A stretch of DNA of 64,000 bases from Halobacterium noricense (GTDB lineage Archaea > Halobacteriota > Halobacteria > Halobacteriales > Halobacteriaceae): assembly GCF_021233435.1 (NCBI RefSeq), contig NZ_CP089468.1, positions 186,001 through 250,000 on the forward strand. Reading direction: 5' to 3'. Positions 51,869-60,076 of the stretch are shown piece by piece. The position numbers were made by a program, and so were the translations under genes. Every line of letters begins with the position of its first letter. The stretch's first letter is position 1. Below the pieces are notes generated by a model. The model was not told where the DNA came from, did no database searches, and saw only the letters and a list, made by a program, of their open reading frames with translations.

Positions 51869-52771
51869 ATGTTAAGAAATGATAATAACAATCAATCTAC
51901 GACACGATATCTGATAGACACGCTCGGAAATCTACTGAAGAGATTCAAGAACTGGTCTGTGTATATGATCGCTACGTATGCGATTATTGCGCTGATGTTC
52001 GTCTACGGCGGATTAGGAATCCTCGAACTGGTTTCCATTAACACCGGAATTCCTGACCACATCGTTCCATACGTCATTCCATCTGCTCTGACTGTGTGGG
52101 CTCTTCTCCCATTCACAGAATTAGTCCGAAAATACGTCGCAAACCCACCGAAGGAGATACTACACGAAGTAGACCCTGAGCAAGGAGATGCAGGGATGAA
52201 ATATCTATACCCGAATCAATGGCAGAATCTAACCGTTGTAGACGTTGTTCGTGCTGACGATGGAACGCTCGTGGAAGTCGAAAAAGAACGCACAGACCTA
52301 CACAACATCGATATAGACACTGACGGCGGTGTTGTCCAAGGACATGAATGCGAATTCTATGATCCTGATGAAGGCAAGGCGTATGTGTCCTTCTTTGGCT
52401 CCGATGTATCTGGAACCGAAATACGACGACACAGAGACTCTGCAGAGTATTTGAAACACGAAGCTTCCGCCGAGAAAGACATTCACCAACGGTTGCGGAA
52501 TCTATACCCAGATCTTGTCGAACAGGCTGTTCACAATCGGATGAACTACTATATTCACGTTGTGGAAGGTGAGCAGGTGCCCGGTAAGAAGTCTATCCGA
52601 GACATAATCAATCAAGGGATCAAATCCTCAGAATTGCAAGAATACGTCGAGGAAGACCCTGACTTCTCCGATATGATCGACATGGATGATCCATTCGGAG
52701 AGGAGTCTATGGCAAAGCAATATCAGCAGATGATGGAGTCGAGGAACGCAGGTGATGACGATGAGCAGTGA
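51869..52771 (+). CDS. Two-helix membrane protein with cytoplasmic domain (pleolipovirus ORF7-like position)
   Basis: A 300-aa protein. Two helices near residues 33-60 and 70-95 (MIATYAIIALMFVYGGLGIL; VIPSALTVWALLPFTELVRK), then a long soluble acidic domain ending in a charged helix (DPFGEESMAKQYQQMMESRN). GAAGGG ribosome site before the ATG at 51869. The previous gene ends 5 bp upstream and the NTPase gene overlaps by 17 bp. Likely a membrane partner of the NTPase. Confidence 0.65.
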   Translation: MLRNDNNNQSTTRYLIDTLGNLLKRFKNWSVYMIATYAIIALMFVYGGLGILELVSINTGIPDHIVPYVIPSALTVWALLPFTELVRKYVANPPKEILHEVDPEQGDAGMKYLYPNQWQNLTVVDVVRADDGTLVEVEKERTDLHNIDIDTDGGVVQGHECEFYDPDEGKAYVSFFGSDVSGTEIRRHRDSAEYLKHEASAEKDIHQRLRNLYPDLVEQAVHNRMNYYIHVVEGEQVPGKKSIRDIINQGIKSSELQEYVEEDPDFSDMIDMDDPFGEESMAKQYQQMMESRNAGDDDEQ

Positions 52772-53930
52772 ATCTACTTCATCGCTTGATACAGATGCGA
52801 AGATGTTCCTTGCCTCTGAAACACGTGAATATGCGCAAGGTACTCTCGACCACCAATTAGACCACGCCGATATCAGACGCCACGCAGGGATTGTTCAAGA
52901 CGAAGAAGTAGAAGTTGTGCTGAACGTTGCTGAAGAGGCGTATGAACCGCATACTGACGAAATGCCAGATTCGTTCTGGGAAACGAAATTTGCCCAGAAT
53001 ATCTTGAAGAATCACGGGACGAAGACGGCTCGGAAGGCTCTGAATGCAGGGAATTTCGCATATCTCGACTATCTCACTGGGATGACCAACTACGACCCTG
53101 ATATATCAGGCATTAACACCCTCATGTGGATAATGAGATGGTTGTCTCGAACTGCGTCGATGAACATTTTAGCAGGTCACATGGGAACGGGAAAGACCGA
53201 TATGGCGCTCCTCTTCGCCCAAGTTTGGGTTCATCACTGGACTGTTGTTGAAGGGTTAGATGAGGACGAGATAGAAGTAATATCAAACATCACCAGCTGT
53301 CCTCAAGTCTACGAGGTAGAGTCTCAGCAGGAGCTGGTCGAGAGGTTGCAGGAGGATAAGAAACAGCTGGTGCTAATCGACGAGGCTTCGAGTAACTTCA
53401 GTGCAGGAACCAACCAACACGACGTAGAGAAGCAGTTCAAGCGGACCACGAGGATGATTCGGAAGCACGACGGCTACTTGCTTCTCATCTCCCACAGAGA
53501 GGACGCACGGGACGTTCACAAGGACGTTCGAGTACTATCCGATATCATCTACAAAGAGTCTCAGAAAACGGCGAAGATCTACGAAGGAACTGGTTCAGAA
53601 GACCCAAAGAAAACCCTCTCTCAGATTCCGCAAACGGACTGGGAATACGATACGCTGGAGGAATCCGAATGGGAATGGGATCTCGATGACGACGATGAGG
53701 ACATCAACTGGGACGAGTTCTGGGGTCAGTGCCTCTTCGAGAAGGATAATGGCGAACGATGCGGGAATGAGAACGGACTCGATTCACACGGCTTCTGTGC
53801 CATCCACGATGACTCTGATCAGGCTGAACGAGTTGCTGAGAACGAGGACAAGATGGTTGAATTCCTCCGAACCCTCGCCCAACGAGAATCTAAGGAAGAA
53901 GACGAAGAACAGTGGGTGGAAGAGGGTTAG
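52755..53930 (+). CDS. P-loop NTPase (pleolipovirus VP8-like)
   Basis: A 391-aa ATPase. Walker A is GHMGTGKT near residue 141-148, Walker B LVLIDEASSN near 206, and a sensor-like LLLISHREDARD near 244. The C-terminal part has a possible zinc finger C-x8-C-x11-C-x2-H (CLFEKDNGERCGNENG, then GFCAIHDD). Its place after spike and two membrane genes is that of the VP8-like putative NTPase of pleolipoviruses. Possibly involved in packaging or virion exit. Start at ATG 52755 or 52761, overlapping the previous gene. Confidence 0.75.
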   Translation: MTMSSESTSSLDTDAKMFLASETREYAQGTLDHQLDHADIRRHAGIVQDEEVEVVLNVAEEAYEPHTDEMPDSFWETKFAQNILKNHGTKTARKALNAGNFAYLDYLTGMTNYDPDISGINTLMWIMRWLSRTASMNILAGHMGTGKTDMALLFAQVWVHHWTVVEGLDEDEIEVISNITSCPQVYEVESQQELVERLQEDKKQLVLIDEASSNFSAGTNQHDVEKQFKRTTRMIRKHDGYLLLISHREDARDVHKDVRVLSDIIYKESQKTAKIYEGTGSEDPKKTLSQIPQTDWEYDTLEESEWEWDLDDDDEDINWDEFWGQCLFEKDNGERCGNENGLDSHGFCAIHDDSDQAERVAENEDKMVEFLRTLAQRESKEEDEEQWVEEG

Positions 53931-54300
53931 CTCGATTTTCACCCTCGAACTATCTATTTTGACCCTGATTTAGCAAATAGAAGCTTTCTCCGTAGGTATT
54001 GGGTGGGGTTTCAGGGTTTGAGAGCGATTTCTTACCAATTCTGACCCTGATATTGGAGATAGAGCGTTTGAGAACATTCTCTGGATGGGGTTTCAGCGAT
54101 TTAGCCGATTTCTCTTACCAAATACCTTCTTCTGAAAGTGGATTTTGAGAGTAGACAGACTGATAGTAGGTTCTGGATGGGGTTTCAGGGTTTGACGGCG
54201 TTTTCTCACCTTGTTTACCCCTGATTCTTGGAGTAGAACGTTTCTCCGTAGGTACTGGATGGGGTTTCAGTAAATACGGGGTAAAATGCCCTATATTTGG
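53931..54300. repeat. Four-unit ~86-bp non-coding repeat array
   Basis: The core TGGGGTTTCAG recurs at about 54006, 54088, 54179 and 54262 (intervals 82-91 bp). The flanks are also similar: ACCCTGAT 40-60 bp before the core, TTTCTCCGTAGGTA just before it in units 1 and 4, and GGGTTTGA(C/G)...TTCTCACC after it. No frame is open through it, and no gene is seen in 53931-54460. Candidate origin, packaging or regulatory site. Confidence 0.6.
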
Positions 54301-54460
54301 GGTATATTTCGACCCCCTAAACTCGGATATTCTGGCGGTAGAATGGTATGAGGTGCTGGATTTGTTCACGGGCGCACGTACAAGCGCATTGGAGTGGGGG
54401 GTAGGGTGGGTTAGTATAGGACAATATATTTAGTACTTGTAATATATTTGGTAAATACCT

Positions 54461-54634
54461 ATGAATCTGAACAAAGAAGCAATTGAATTATATCTGAAAA
54501 TTGAAGGTAGAGCAACGATAGACGACATCAAACAGGATTTAGATGTAGATTATATTGAATTGTTCCCGATATTGGATTTGCTGACAGATGAAAATCGGAT
54601 TTCAAAGGAAGATCGGTTCTATTCTGTGTCGTGA
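54461..54634 (+). CDS. Small winged-helix-like protein, 57 aa
   Basis: Starts MNLNKEAIELYLKIEGRATI and continues DDIKQDLDVDYIELFPILDL then a short wing (NRISKEDRFYSVS). This is a minimal winged helix. Two AT boxes (AATATATTTAGTA at 54423-54435 and AATATATTTGG at 54441-54451) precede it. The first shares 13 bases with the late promoter copy 1. Confidence 0.6.
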   Translation: MNLNKEAIELYLKIEGRATIDDIKQDLDVDYIELFPILDLLTDENRISKEDRFYSVS

Positions 54635-54679
54635 TAGGCACCAAGTAATTCAAGTATCGTACATTCAACGTTCTAATTG

Positions 54680-55339
54680 ATGAAGTTGGAGAAGGCTGCT
54701 GCTGTTATTGTTATCATTACTGGTCTACTTGACCTCGTTCTGCGTCTCTCCACTGGAGCTTGGTTGATCTTATCGTGGGTAGTCGCTGTATACGATTTCA
54801 TCATTTCTGTTCCTTTCCTTCCGCCTATACTCACGCTCATACTCGGATTCGCCGCTGGTCTGCATCTTGGAGTAAGAGTTGGAGCAGCAGATTCGTCTAC
54901 TTCGTCTGGTTCGGTCGGAATGCCTAATCGCATCTATGGCTGTTTAGAGATTAACGACGTACTCTGGAAAGCAAGAGCGGATCTTTCGAACCTATCTGTA
55001 TCTCGGCTGTACGTTGAGTCTGAGCCATATTGCCCAGAATGTAATACAGTATTGGATGGAGATACAGTGTACAAGAGTGCTGCCCGTCAAACGAATATCT
55101 GGGAGTGCGCTAATTGTGGATTCCGAACAGAGCGAGAGTCAGACACGAAAAATAAAGCTGAACGAATCGTTGAACGGCACTTCCGCCAGATCACAACTAA
55201 CCAAGACGAAGACTACGCTTACGGCAATCTCATGGAGAAAATTGAAGAAGACGATAGAGAAGTCACGGGCGAGTCTATCTGGAACGAATACGTCTCAACA
55301 GTTGATGATGAGTACCTTTCTACCGATTGTTTCGTGTAA
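54680..55339 (+). CDS. Membrane protein with cytoplasmic zinc ribbon
   Basis: A 219-aa protein. Two or three hydrophobic segments in the first 75 residues (AAAVIVIITGLLDLVLRLST; ILTLILGFAAGLHLGV), then a zinc ribbon with CPEC and CANC near residues 118 and 143, and an acidic helical end. Zinc ribbon with membrane anchor suggests a receptor- or scaffold-like role. No family recognised. 55340-55449 holds no gene. Confidence 0.65.
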   Translation: MKLEKAAAVIVIITGLLDLVLRLSTGAWLILSWVVAVYDFIISVPFLPPILTLILGFAAGLHLGVRVGAADSSTSSGSVGMPNRIYGCLEINDVLWKARADLSNLSVSRLYVESEPYCPECNTVLDGDTVYKSAARQTNIWECANCGFRTERESDTKNKAERIVERHFRQITTNQDEDYAYGNLMEKIEEDDREVTGESIWNEYVSTVDDEYLSTDCFV

Positions 55340-55449
55340 AGATTTGCTCGATGAACTGAATTAGGAGGTCATACTGCTGTATTTAGAGTCGATTTGCTGG
55401 CTTACTCGACAAGAACTAAGGGGTATGGCTTGTTTAGCCTGAGTATCAT

Positions 55450-55974
55450 ATGTCCCACGGAAAAACCTCTCACGAATTTAGCGGAGCGAAGCCCAAAGAG
55501 CGGGCTATGGCTATTCTGAGTACTTACGACGAAGAAGTAGTAGATAAGATCAGAATAGAGATCGAAGAGTCATTTGACGACATTCCAAACGAAAACACAA
55601 CTGAGGAAGATACGGAAGATAAGAGCGATACAGAGGAATTCTTTGAGGTAGATTCTGGATCTGAAGAGGAAGAAGAAGAGGAAGAGGAAGAAGAGGAACG
55701 ATACCTCGGGGAAATCAGTTCTGGAACGAATCATCAAACAGTCCTATATGCAATACAGAACTTGGATCACGAAGCTCCAGTAGAAGCATCGAGAATTGAG
55801 GAGTGGATTTCGAATAATATGGATAAGGAGCTAAAGCGAGGCTCTGTGTTTGGGTCTCTTCACGACCTATACGAACGCCGTCTTATAGACCGAGAGAAGA
55901 ACGACCAGAATAACAATATGTATCAGATTACTGTTCACGGAGACGATCAACTGCAGACAGTAGGTGAACCGTAA
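55450..55974 (+). CDS. Acidic protein with C-terminal winged helix
   Basis: A 174-aa protein. Residues 50-85 are a poly-acidic linker with a run of 12 glutamates. The C-terminal part (TVLYAIQNLDHEAPVEASRI, then GSVFGSLHDLYERRLIDREK) is a winged helix. It ends 2 bp before the GmrSD-like gene, so it may regulate it or be part of the same system. Not otherwise recognised. Confidence 0.65.
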   Translation: MSHGKTSHEFSGAKPKERAMAILSTYDEEVVDKIRIEIEESFDDIPNENTTEEDTEDKSDTEEFFEVDSGSEEEEEEEEEEEERYLGEISSGTNHQTVLYAIQNLDHEAPVEASRIEEWISNNMDKELKRGSVFGSLHDLYERRLIDREKNDQNNNMYQITVHGDDQLQTVGEP

Positions 55975-55976
55975 CT

Positions 55977-57722
55977 ATGTCCTCTGAGCTGAATATCCAA
56001 GCAAACGAAGACACTATCAAATCGGTTCTAACCCGTGGCTCATACCGATTCAAAGTCCCAGAATATCAGAGGCAGTATGCGTGGGAGGAGCCACAGTGGG
56101 AGGACATGTGGAATGACTTGGAAGAGTTAACTGAGTCAGAGAGTTCTCACTTCTTAGGTTCTGTTGTAGTCGTTCAAGAGGAGACTCGGATGGGCGACCT
56201 CAACATTATGGAGGTTGTGGATGGTCAACAACGACTTGTCACTATCTCCTTGTTGTTGTGCCTGATTCGGGACAAGCTACAGGAAATTGATGAAGACGAT
56301 TGGGACAAGGACTTAGATCCGCAGGCACGAGCTGAAGAGATTGAATCGGATTATCTGTACAAGAAAGACGAGCAGATGCGTAGTCATCCGAATATGACTC
56401 TCTCTACGTTTGACGACGATGACTACCAAGATGTTCTGGATAGCCGGCAACCAAGTGACGAAGAGAGTCAGCTCACCGAAGCAGTCGAATACTACTCTGA
56501 GAAGCTATCTGAAGTTGATTACGAGGATATTGAGGAGATGCGCAAGCACCTCGTGAACTCTATGACTCTTGTGACTATTCGGTGTAATAGCGAAGAATCT
56601 GCATTCAAGCTGTTCGAGACTCTGAACGACCGAGGATTGGATCTTACTGCTGTAGACTTGATGAAGAACCACCTATTCTCGGTCGCAACTCAATCTCCAC
56701 AGCACATACTGAACTACGAGCAGGTGAAGTCAGATTGGGAAGAAATGATTCGACTCATCAAACCAGAGCTGACCAAGCCTGCTCGATTCTTCCGCCACTA
56801 CATGATGTCTGCTGAGGAGCCAGATATCTCTGAAGCTATATCTTCTTATATGCTCTATGACCGCTTCTGTGACTTGGTAGACGAAGAGATTGAGGAGAGC
56901 GATACGACTATCCAAGAGTATATTCGGGATATGAAGGACAAGTCGTACCTCTACGTAGATATAGTGAATGCGGATACTGAGGAGTTCAACAGGCGTGCGA
57001 ATGAGAAGATCAATCGGTATCTGGAGAACCTGAACATCTTAGGGGCAACTCAGGAACGAACTCTCCTCCTTGGTCTATTCAGTAACATCGACAACTCCAA
57101 CGACCTAATCCGAGGGCTAAGTGCAATTGAGTCGTTCATCTTCCGCTGGAGGGTTACAAACCAGACCACGGGTACGGACGTGGACGAAATCCACGCCAAG
57201 CTGTGTTCCGAGATCTTTGACGAACCCAATCCGATTGACGAGCTTGTCGATGAATTAGAATCGAAGGCTCCCTCGGATTCGGAGGTTCGTGTGGCGATTA
57301 TGACGAACGAATTCCCGAGGAACGAGCGGACTCGATATATTCTCAGTAAGATCGAGATGGATGGTTACTCCAAGGACAAGAGCAAGGTTGTGGATTCAAC
57401 TACCATCGAGATCGAACACATCGCCCCTCGGAAGTCGTTCACTGCAGACAAATACGTTGCTTGGGGAGACTACATGGACTGCGGAAAAGAAACGTTCGAG
57501 GAATACTGCAACAAGATTGGCAACCTCACCTTGCTTAATGAGCGTATGAACGCAAGGGCACAGGACAAGCCATTCGACCAGAAAAAGAGAGAGTACGAAG
57601 CATCCGAGTTCGTGATGACTCAGGAGATCACCAACATCGACCACTGGTCTACTGAGAAGATCGATGAACGTACTAAGGAATTAGCCGAGAAAGCGCCTGA
57701 AATCTGGAATTTCGATATCTAA
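55977..57722 (+). CDS. GmrSD-like protein (DUF262 plus DUF1524/HNH), modification-dependent restriction candidate
   Basis: A 581-aa single-chain fusion. The DUF262 part has VPEYQRQYAW (27-36), FLGSVVV and DGQQR (83-87), the ParB/Srx-like nucleotide site, plus FETLNDRG (213-220). The C-terminal DUF1524 part has the HNH-type IEHIAPRK (479-486) and NKIGNLTLLNERMN. Relatives (GmrSD, BrxU, SspE) cleave modified DNA or act with phosphorothioation systems. A convergent nuclease-like gene overlaps its end by 4 bp. In a provirus it would guard against other viruses. Confidence 0.88.
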   Translation: MSSELNIQANEDTIKSVLTRGSYRFKVPEYQRQYAWEEPQWEDMWNDLEELTESESSHFLGSVVVVQEETRMGDLNIMEVVDGQQRLVTISLLLCLIRDKLQEIDEDDWDKDLDPQARAEEIESDYLYKKDEQMRSHPNMTLSTFDDDDYQDVLDSRQPSDEESQLTEAVEYYSEKLSEVDYEDIEEMRKHLVNSMTLVTIRCNSEESAFKLFETLNDRGLDLTAVDLMKNHLFSVATQSPQHILNYEQVKSDWEEMIRLIKPELTKPARFFRHYMMSAEEPDISEAISSYMLYDRFCDLVDEEIEESDTTIQEYIRDMKDKSYLYVDIVNADTEEFNRRANEKINRYLENLNILGATQERTLLLGLFSNIDNSNDLIRGLSAIESFIFRWRVTNQTTGTDVDEIHAKLCSEIFDEPNPIDELVDELESKAPSDSEVRVAIMTNEFPRNERTRYILSKIEMDGYSKDKSKVVDSTTIEIEHIAPRKSFTADKYVAWGDYMDCGKETFEEYCNKIGNLTLLNERMNARAQDKPFDQKKREYEASEFVMTQEITNIDHWSTEKIDERTKELAEKAPEIWNFDI

Positions 57723-58411
57723 TTGAGCAGGTCGAGAAGAAGGCTATTGATCTGGTGAACTGTTTCCTCTAAGTTCTCCATTTCGCCGTCATCGTCGTAG
57801 TACAGATAATATACTGGATGGTCGTATGTCCCGTTCTTCTCCAGATTTTGGAGCTTCACGTTCTCGCTCGTGTGTTTGTATGAAGTTGGTTTGACTTGGA
57901 TACCGGCGAAGACCGTACTACCATATAGTACCTCAATATCCACTGCTTGCTCGCTATCAGTTTTCGAGTCAGCTAATTCAAACTCAAACTTCTCATCAGC
58001 CTCTCTGAGTTGCTGAATCGCCTCTTGCTCCTTCAATTCGCCGTCAATCATGCGTTTGATGAACAAATTGTAAGACCAGCAGATGCAGATTGATTCGGAG
58101 TATCTGTATTCGCTCCATTCGTCACTCTGTGCTTCGTGGAGCTGTCGTCCACATTCAATAGGGTCGTTTGTCGTCTCCGTCCAACAATCCTCAATGCCAC
58201 AGCCTCCGCCCTTGTGGGCATTGATAGTATCCATCAATTCACTCTCCGAGCGGATAGAATGATGCTCAAATAAGCATTTCAAGTGGACGCTGTTTCGATA
58301 ATCGTTGAGTCCGTGTTCTTCGTTCAATCTGTTCAAATCTCGCTCAATACTCGATGGAACGTCGCCACCCAGTATCTGATTAATCGTATCAATTGAATTG
58401 CTCGCTGCCAT
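57719..58411 (-). CDS. PD-(D/E)XK-like nuclease (MjaI-like, tentative)
   Basis: A 230-aa protein. D158-I-E160 and, after a short turn, Q172-V-K174 (VDIEVLYGSTVFAGIQVKPT) form a PD-(D/E)XK-type core in the Q-x-K variety, as in MjaI-type restriction enzymes. An N-terminal helical part and paired cysteines (GGGCGIEDCW; ICICW) are present. No methylase is adjacent. Convergent with the GmrSD-like gene, overlapping by 4 bp. Enzyme activity and specificity are inferred only. Confidence 0.6.
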   Translation of the reverse strand: MAASNSIDTINQILGGDVPSSIERDLNRLNEEHGLNDYRNSVHLKCLFEHHSIRSESELMDTINAHKGGGCGIEDCWTETTNDPIECGRQLHEAQSDEWSEYRYSESICICWSYNLFIKRMIDGELKEQEAIQQLREADEKFEFELADSKTDSEQAVDIEVLYGSTVFAGIQVKPTSYKHTSENVKLQNLEKNGTYDHPVYYLYYDDDGEMENLEETVHQINSLLLDLLN

Positions 58412-58599
58412 CTTATCATATATTTTATAACTTCACCCCAAAGGTTCTCGCCTCAGCTTTGGAGTCTACTAACAGAATCCAAAACTCAACCTCTATTTGA
58501 GGCTCTATAGGTAGGGTTCGAGCGAAAAAATCGGATTCAATTACGGACTCCAAAACTCGCAGAAGTTTTTTACCCTACCATTTACATTATAATATTGTT
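58412..58599. promoter_or_regulatory. Divergent promoter region
   Basis: No ORF. AT-rich boxes stand at both ends: CATATATTTTATAA (58417-58430) for the minus-strand nuclease gene, close to its start and so leaderless, and TTACATTATAATA (58581-58593) close to the ATG at 58600. GAATCCAAAACTC and GGACTCCAAAACTC (58475-58488, 58546-58559) are a direct repeat. Confidence 0.45.
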
Positions 58600-58818
58600 A
58601 TGTCAAAAGGTAAGATTGAGTATATAACTGCGATAAGAGAAGGTGCGAGTGTAGAAGAGGCGAAACAACGAGCTTGGGATGCCTATATTCAGCATCTCCA
58701 AGAACTTGACGAGGAACCAGAATTAACAGAATATCTCGAAGATTCCGACGTGGATGCAGAAGAGATCGTAGCGGAGCTTGAGGAATCTATGGGGGATAGC
58801 GAGGGTGATTCTGAATGA
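58600..58818 (+). CDS. Small acidic helical protein (operon gene 1)
   Basis: A 72-aa protein, MSKGKIEYITAIREGASVEE then helices and an acidic tail. First gene of a seven-gene chain in which nearly every stop overlaps the next start (ATGA or GTGA). No motif recognised. Confidence 0.65.
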   Translation: MSKGKIEYITAIREGASVEEAKQRAWDAYIQHLQELDEEPELTEYLEDSDVDAEEIVAELEESMGDSEGDSE

Positions 58819-59057
58819 AGAACCCAGATCTTCGAGATTTCACAGTTGAAGAACTCGCTGCTGAACTTGCTGAGCGTCACTGTGATCACGATTCTGGAGA
58901 TAACAGGTACATCTCTATCGAAGTGAATATGGATGGCAAATTTGTGGCATCCTATGCAATCCAACAAACCTGTGTAGTAGACGAAGAATTCGTCTATCCT
59001 GAGTCTGCACGTCCGACAACAGATGGTTTCGAAGAAGATGAGAGTGATGCAGAATGA
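58815..59057 (+). CDS. Small acidic protein (operon gene 2)
   Basis: An 80-aa protein starting MKNPDLRDFTVEELAAELAE, a helix followed by a beta hairpin (NRYISIEVNMDGKFVASYAI) and an acidic tail ending DESDAE. Overlaps gene 1 by 4 bp. Function unknown. Confidence 0.65.
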   Translation: MKNPDLRDFTVEELAAELAERHCDHDSGDNRYISIEVNMDGKFVASYAIQQTCVVDEEFVYPESARPTTDGFEEDESDAE

Positions 59058-59245
59058 GTGTACTCAGTACCATCTTCAAGGTCTTATTCGCCTTCATAGT
59101 AGGACCAATTCTCGGCGGGATAATCGGTGGACTCCTTCAGTCGATGGGCATCATTAGCTTTGGTCCAGCAGACCCTGCTTCCATCGTATTCTCTATTGGA
59201 GGTGTATTGATTGTAGGTATCGCAATTAGCTGGGTGAGTGGGTGA
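59054..59245 (+). CDS. Two-helix small membrane protein (operon gene 3)
   Basis: A 63-aa hydrophobic protein with two helices (IFKVLFAFIVGPILGGIIGG; ASIVFSIGGVLIVGIAISWV) joined by a short loop. Gly-rich first helix suggests tight packing or oligomerisation, as in holin-like proteins, but no holin family was recognised. Overlaps gene 2 by 4 bp. Confidence 0.65.
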   Translation: MSVLSTIFKVLFAFIVGPILGGIIGGLLQSMGIISFGPADPASIVFSIGGVLIVGIAISWVSG

Positions 59246-59250
59246 TCACA

Positions 59251-59472
59251 ATGGATGTACTCACAATTGCTCTCGGAGTGGCACTCGGGGTTCTACTCCT
59301 TGATATACTGCTAATACTACTCTCCGCAGTAGTAGTTGGAGCATTCGAATTATATGAATATCTCCGACCTGAACGAACTCTCCTATACGAAATTGACCCA
59401 GCGGGTGACTCAATTGCTGTCTACGAAATTGAGGACGAAGAAATCGTAGTAGAAGGAGGTGATGCAGAATGA
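59251..59472 (+). CDS. Single-helix membrane protein (operon gene 4)
   Basis: A 73-aa protein with one long N-terminal hydrophobic stretch (LTIALGVALGVLLLDILLIL, continuing) and an acidic C-terminal part (LLYEIDPAGDSIAVYEIEDE). ATG 59251 chosen over GTG 59242, which overlaps gene 3. An internal GGAGGTG near its end serves gene 5. Confidence 0.6.
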   Translation: MDVLTIALGVALGVLLLDILLILLSAVVVGAFELYEYLRPERTLLYEIDPAGDSIAVYEIEDEEIVVEGGDAE

Positions 59473-59792
59473 CTACTCACTGCCCTCAAGGAGATGATTA
59501 TGTCGTTCTGTTCGAAGACGGTCGATATGAGTATGCTTGCGAGGTCTGCGTTGAATTCGAAAAAGAACGCCCACACGTCGTCCAAGTCGTAGAGCTTGAT
59601 AATTCGGAGAGTAGCAGTGGAAATGACGCTGGAATACGGTCGTATGAAATGCACATAGATTGCCCAGAATGTGGGCGAGATATCTCTTTCTCTGAAATCG
59701 GAGTCGTAGAATGTCCTATGTATGTAGGATGTGGCTCAAAGTTTAGAATAACAACAGAAATTGAAACGGTCGAAGTGGGTGATTCTGAATGA
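59469..59792 (+). CDS. Zinc-ribbon protein (operon gene 5)
   Basis: A 107-aa protein with two cysteine pairs in a likely ribbon (CPQG..., CEVC near 24-27; CPECGRD near 65; CPMYVGCGSKF near 83-90). Two zinc sites are probable. Otherwise acidic. Overlaps gene 4 by 4 bp. Unknown function. Confidence 0.65.
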   Translation: MTTHCPQGDDYVVLFEDGRYEYACEVCVEFEKERPHVVQVVELDNSESSSGNDAGIRSYEMHIDCPECGRDISFSEIGVVECPMYVGCGSKFRITTEIETVEVGDSE

Positions 59793-60076
59793 GTGACGAT
59801 ATAGAAGGCGAAGAGGAAGATTCAGAGAAAACGTGGGACGAGTATGTCCTTGACGTATTCGTAGGAATCAGTTTCTTAATCGGGATTATAGTAGTCTGTC
59901 TCGTTGTAATCTGGTTTAGCCTTCAGATGTTGGTAGGTATACAGAATTTACTGACCGAAGCTCACAGCCTCATGTACACGCTTACCAACCCAATGATGGT
60001 CGGACTAATGTACGGAATCGTTCTCTCTTACATCGTATACAGAGGTCGAGAAAGATGGGGTGATAGATTACTATGA
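59789..60076 (+). CDS. Two-helix membrane protein (operon gene 6)
   Basis: A 95-aa protein: acidic head, helix 1 (VFVGISFLIGIIVVCLVVIW), loop, helix 2 (MMVGLMYGIVLSYIVYRGRE). Positive residues at the end suggest inside C-terminus. Overlaps the recombinase start by 4 bp. Confidence 0.65.
   Translation: MSDDIEGEEEDSEKTWDEYVLDVFVGISFLIGIIVVCLVVIWFSLQMLVGIQNLLTEAHSLMYTLTNPMMVGLMYGIVLSYIVYRGRERWGDRLL

Noticed and set aside
53931-54300. CRISPR array
   Set aside because: Conserved cores are short and intervening sequence is itself similar between units; no cas genes in the window.
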